Shown here: positions 62,353 to 64,000 of the stretch, piece after piece | How positions within the stretch are numbered: the first letter of the stretch is position 1 | How the letters are laid out: every line of letters begins with the position of its first letter | DNA from: Sphingopyxis terrae subsp. terrae NBRC 15098 | Lineage (GTDB): Bacteria > Pseudomonadota > Alphaproteobacteria > Sphingomonadales > Sphingomonadaceae | Direction: 5' to 3' | DNA: 64,000 nt | NCBI RefSeq assembly: GCF_001610975.1 | Contig: NZ_CP013342.1 | Location: forward strand, 310,001 to 374,000 | The notes under the pieces: model-generated | Seen by the model: the letters and a program-made list of their open reading frames with translations, nothing else | Told to the model about the DNA's origin: nothing | Database searches by the model: none | Made by a program: the position numbers and the translations under genes

Positions 62353-63210
62353 ATGACCCTCGATACGCCCACGCCTCCTGATCTCAGGATCGAGAAGCGC
62401 GACATGAAGTTCGGCCGCGAGCAGGCCCCGCCGCGCTGGTGGCACAGCGGCGACCCCGGTCGCACCGCCTTTTTCAACGCGCTGTCGTCCACCTTCCCTG
62501 TCGGCGAGAAATTCTTCATGACATCGGTCCGGCAGTATCGCGAAGGCACGCCGCAGCCGCTGCGCGGCCAGATCGACGATTTCATCTATCAGGAATCGAT
62601 GCATTCGCGCGAACATGTCGTCTTCAATCGCCAGGCCGAAGATGTCGGTTACGACATCGCCCCACTCGAAGAACGCGCGCGCCGGACGATCGCATGGGCG
62701 AAACAGCGCCCGCCGCTCCAGCAATTGGCGGCAACCTGCGCACTCGAACATTTTACCGCGACGCTGGCGCATGACGCGCTCGCGAATCCCGGGCATCTGG
62801 GCGGCGCGAGCGAGGAAGCGCGGCGTTTGTGGCGGTGGCACGCGATCGAGGAAATCGAGCATAAGGCGGTCGCCTACGACACCTATCTTCATGCAACGCG
62901 TGACATGATGCCGCTGCGGCGCTGGTTGAAGCGCTGCGCCGTCATGGGCGTTACGACTTTGCGCTTTCACTATGTGATTTTCCGCAATACCGCAGATCTG
63001 TTGCGGCAGGACGGGCGCAACGACTGGACGACGTGGCGGCACTTGCTCGCCTATCTCTATGGAAGGCACGGCCTGATGCGGCATCTGCTCAAAGGTGTGG
63101 TCGGCTATATGCGGCCGGGCTTTCATCCCTGGCAGCACGACGACCGCCCCCTCCTGGCCGAAGCGCTCGCTTTGCTGAACGCGCCCGCGAGCCGGGAGCA
63201 GGCGGCATGA
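62353..63210 (+). CDS. Metal-dependent hydrolase (PF10118-like)
   Basis: 285 aa helical protein. The metal-binding pattern is ESMHSREHVVFNRQ, CALEHFTATLAHD and WHAIEEIEHKAVAYDTYLH, giving several Glu/His pairs typical of the PF10118 predicted metal-dependent hydrolases (ferritin-like fold). The activity is unknown. AGGAG 7 bases before the ATG at 62353. It overlaps DUF2147 by 4 bases and is divergent from TetR. Confidence 0.85.
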   Translation: MTLDTPTPPDLRIEKRDMKFGREQAPPRWWHSGDPGRTAFFNALSSTFPVGEKFFMTSVRQYREGTPQPLRGQIDDFIYQESMHSREHVVFNRQAEDVGYDIAPLEERARRTIAWAKQRPPLQQLAATCALEHFTATLAHDALANPGHLGGASEEARRLWRWHAIEEIEHKAVAYDTYLHATRDMMPLRRWLKRCAVMGVTTLRFHYVIFRNTADLLRQDGRNDWTTWRHLLAYLYGRHGLMRHLLKGVVGYMRPGFHPWQHDDRPLLAEALALLNAPASREQAA

Positions 63211-63632
63211 GCCGCCGCGCGATTGCGATGGGCCTCGCTGCCGCCGCCGCTCTTGCCCCCGCAAGCGCCATGGCTGCCGATCCCGTTGGGCTGTGGGCGA
63301 CGGGCAGCGAAGGCGGACGGGTCGAAATCTATCGCTGCGGCGCGGCGCTATGCGGCAAGGTGGTCGATGCAAAGCGGCTGCGCGCCAATCCCGATCTGCG
63401 CGACGTGCGGAACGGCGATCCCAAGCTGCGCCAGCGTCGGTTGATGGGGCTGGTCGTGCTCCAGAATTTCAAGGGCGGCCCGTCCCAGTGGAAGGGCGGC
63501 CCCGTGTACGACCCCGAAACCGGCGACGGAGCGTCGCGCGGCGAACTGCGACTGCTCGGCAACGGCAAGCTGGAAGTGAAGGGCTGCCTCGCCTTTTTCT
63601 GTCGAACCAAGACGTGGACGCGGCTTAACTAG
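63207..63632 (+). CDS. DUF2147 secreted protein
   Basis: 141 aa. Signal peptide MSRRAIAMGLAAAAALAPAS ending AMAA. The mature part DPVGLWATGSEGGRVEIYRC and GGPVYDPETGDGASRGELRL, ending CRTKTWTR, is the DUF2147 pattern of periplasmic beta proteins. Four Cys could form disulfides. ATGA overlap with the hydrolase gene puts both under TetR control. Confidence 0.9.
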   Translation: MSRRAIAMGLAAAAALAPASAMAADPVGLWATGSEGGRVEIYRCGAALCGKVVDAKRLRANPDLRDVRNGDPKLRQRRLMGLVVLQNFKGGPSQWKGGPVYDPETGDGASRGELRLLGNGKLEVKGCLAFFCRTKTWTRLN

Positions 63633-63664
63633 CGCGGCTGCGCATTACTATCGGCTCCGGACGC

Positions 63665-64000
63665 TCATTCGATCTCGAACGTCAGATTGTGGATGCCGAT
63701 TTCGCCGTCGCAATGGTTGCAGGCAACGATCATCCGAAGGTCGTGGCCGCATGGCTTGTGCGTCAGGATCAGCGGCGGGCCGCGTTCGTCGGAAAACCAG
63801 CGGTCGCCCCACTGGAGCAGCGCCAGCAATACGGGATAAAGGTCGCGGCCCTTTTCGGTCAGCCGATATTCGACGCGGTCGGCGTGCGCCGAATAGGGAA
63901 TGGTGCGCAATATGCCCTGCCGGATCAGCCGTTCGAGGCGGCCGGTCAGGATATTGGTCGCCATCAACGTGTCGCGCTGAATGTCATCGAAGCGGTTGAT
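63665..64000 (-). CDS. HxlR-family transcriptional regulator, truncated by the window edge
   Basis: The frame is open to the last base of the window. The visible C-terminal 111 residues include MATNILTGRLERLIRQGILR and RVEYRLTEKGRDLYPVLLAL, the winged helix of HxlR regulators. The distal part has CGHDLRMIVACNHCDGEI, with four Cys. These sense aldehydes or redox stress. The N-terminal third is missing. Confidence 0.9.
   Translation of the reverse strand: MNRFDDIQRDTLMATNILTGRLERLIRQGILRTIPYSAHADRVEYRLTEKGRDLYPVLLALLQWGDRWFSDERGPPLILTHKPCGHDLRMIVACNHCDGEIGIHNLTFEIE

Noticed and set aside
1-64000. CRISPR array, prophage or integrative element
   Set aside because: No regularly spaced repeats, integrase, phage structural genes or intact insertion sequence were seen.

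Overview
This 64 kb window is chromosomal DNA from a high-GC alphaproteobacterium. It is most likely a member of the Sphingomonadaceae (Sphingopyxis/Sphingomonas type). The reasons are the nifU-nitroreductase-tsaB-rimI-mucR-fur-plsC-miaB housekeeping order, two very large TonB-dependent receptors (one with a FecI/FecR pair), GGAAC-N16/17-CGTT stress promoters, and an inverted CGCCTTCGC-type intergenic repeat at the left edge. No rRNA, CRISPR array, prophage or intact insertion sequence was seen. One tRNA gene (Thr, UGU) is present.

Layout. (1) 0.1-6.6 kb: conserved housekeeping operon on the minus strand (nifU, RutE-like nitroreductase, tsaB, rimI, mucR, a Fur/Mur-type regulator, plsC, miaB), then an RNase H-like conserved protein and tRNA-Thr. 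(2) 7-25 kb: an accessory, stress-flavoured region of small proteins and regulators: DUF1328, two CsbD-like proteins, entericidin, a DUF305 and a DUF1398 protein with a MarR regulator, an SDR, two cation or outer-membrane proteins, a GAF-PAS-GGDEF-EAL protein, a single-domain response regulator, a Crp/Fnr regulator and a three-gene histidine kinase/response regulator cluster. Four genes here have promoter-like sequences matching or nearly matching the EcfG general stress sigma factor consensus. (3) 25.2-34.9 kb: a compact island of seven collinear genes (isochorismatase-type hydrolase, chloroperoxidase-like hydrolase, XapX, YtcJ-type amidohydrolase, DoxX, MFS exporter, alginate-export-type porin), then a convergent LysR regulator and two pirins. 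(4) 35.3-43.6 kb: ion and membrane genes (NhaP-type antiporter, DUF2254, CDF exporter), a membrane PQQ dehydrogenase, an MHYT protein whose 3' end is replaced by an IS5-family remnant, an AhpD-like protein and a citrate-transporter remnant. (5) 43.6-53.4 kb: a DctB/DctD two-component system divergent from dctA, which starts an apparent operon with a secreted hydrolase, a TonB-dependent receptor and a lipoprotein carboxypeptidase. (6) 53.5-64 kb: a TonB-like protein, a TauD-type dioxygenase divergent from a Crp-like regulator, a FecI/FecR/TonB-receptor signalling set, a TetR regulator divergent from a metal-dependent hydrolase, DUF2147, and a truncated HxlR regulator at the edge.

The most unusual points are: a DctD that lacks the GAFTGA sigma-54 contact motif, next to twin 16-bp dyads 32 bp apart in the dctB-dctA intergenic region; a 29-codon leader ORF with a perfect ribosome binding site ending one base before fecI; the LysR/pirin/XapX island; the four EcfG-like promoters; and an apparent single-base frameshift that splits a small basic/acidic protein gene at 8.4 kb. 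All calls are from reading the sequence and from family knowledge; no database search was run.
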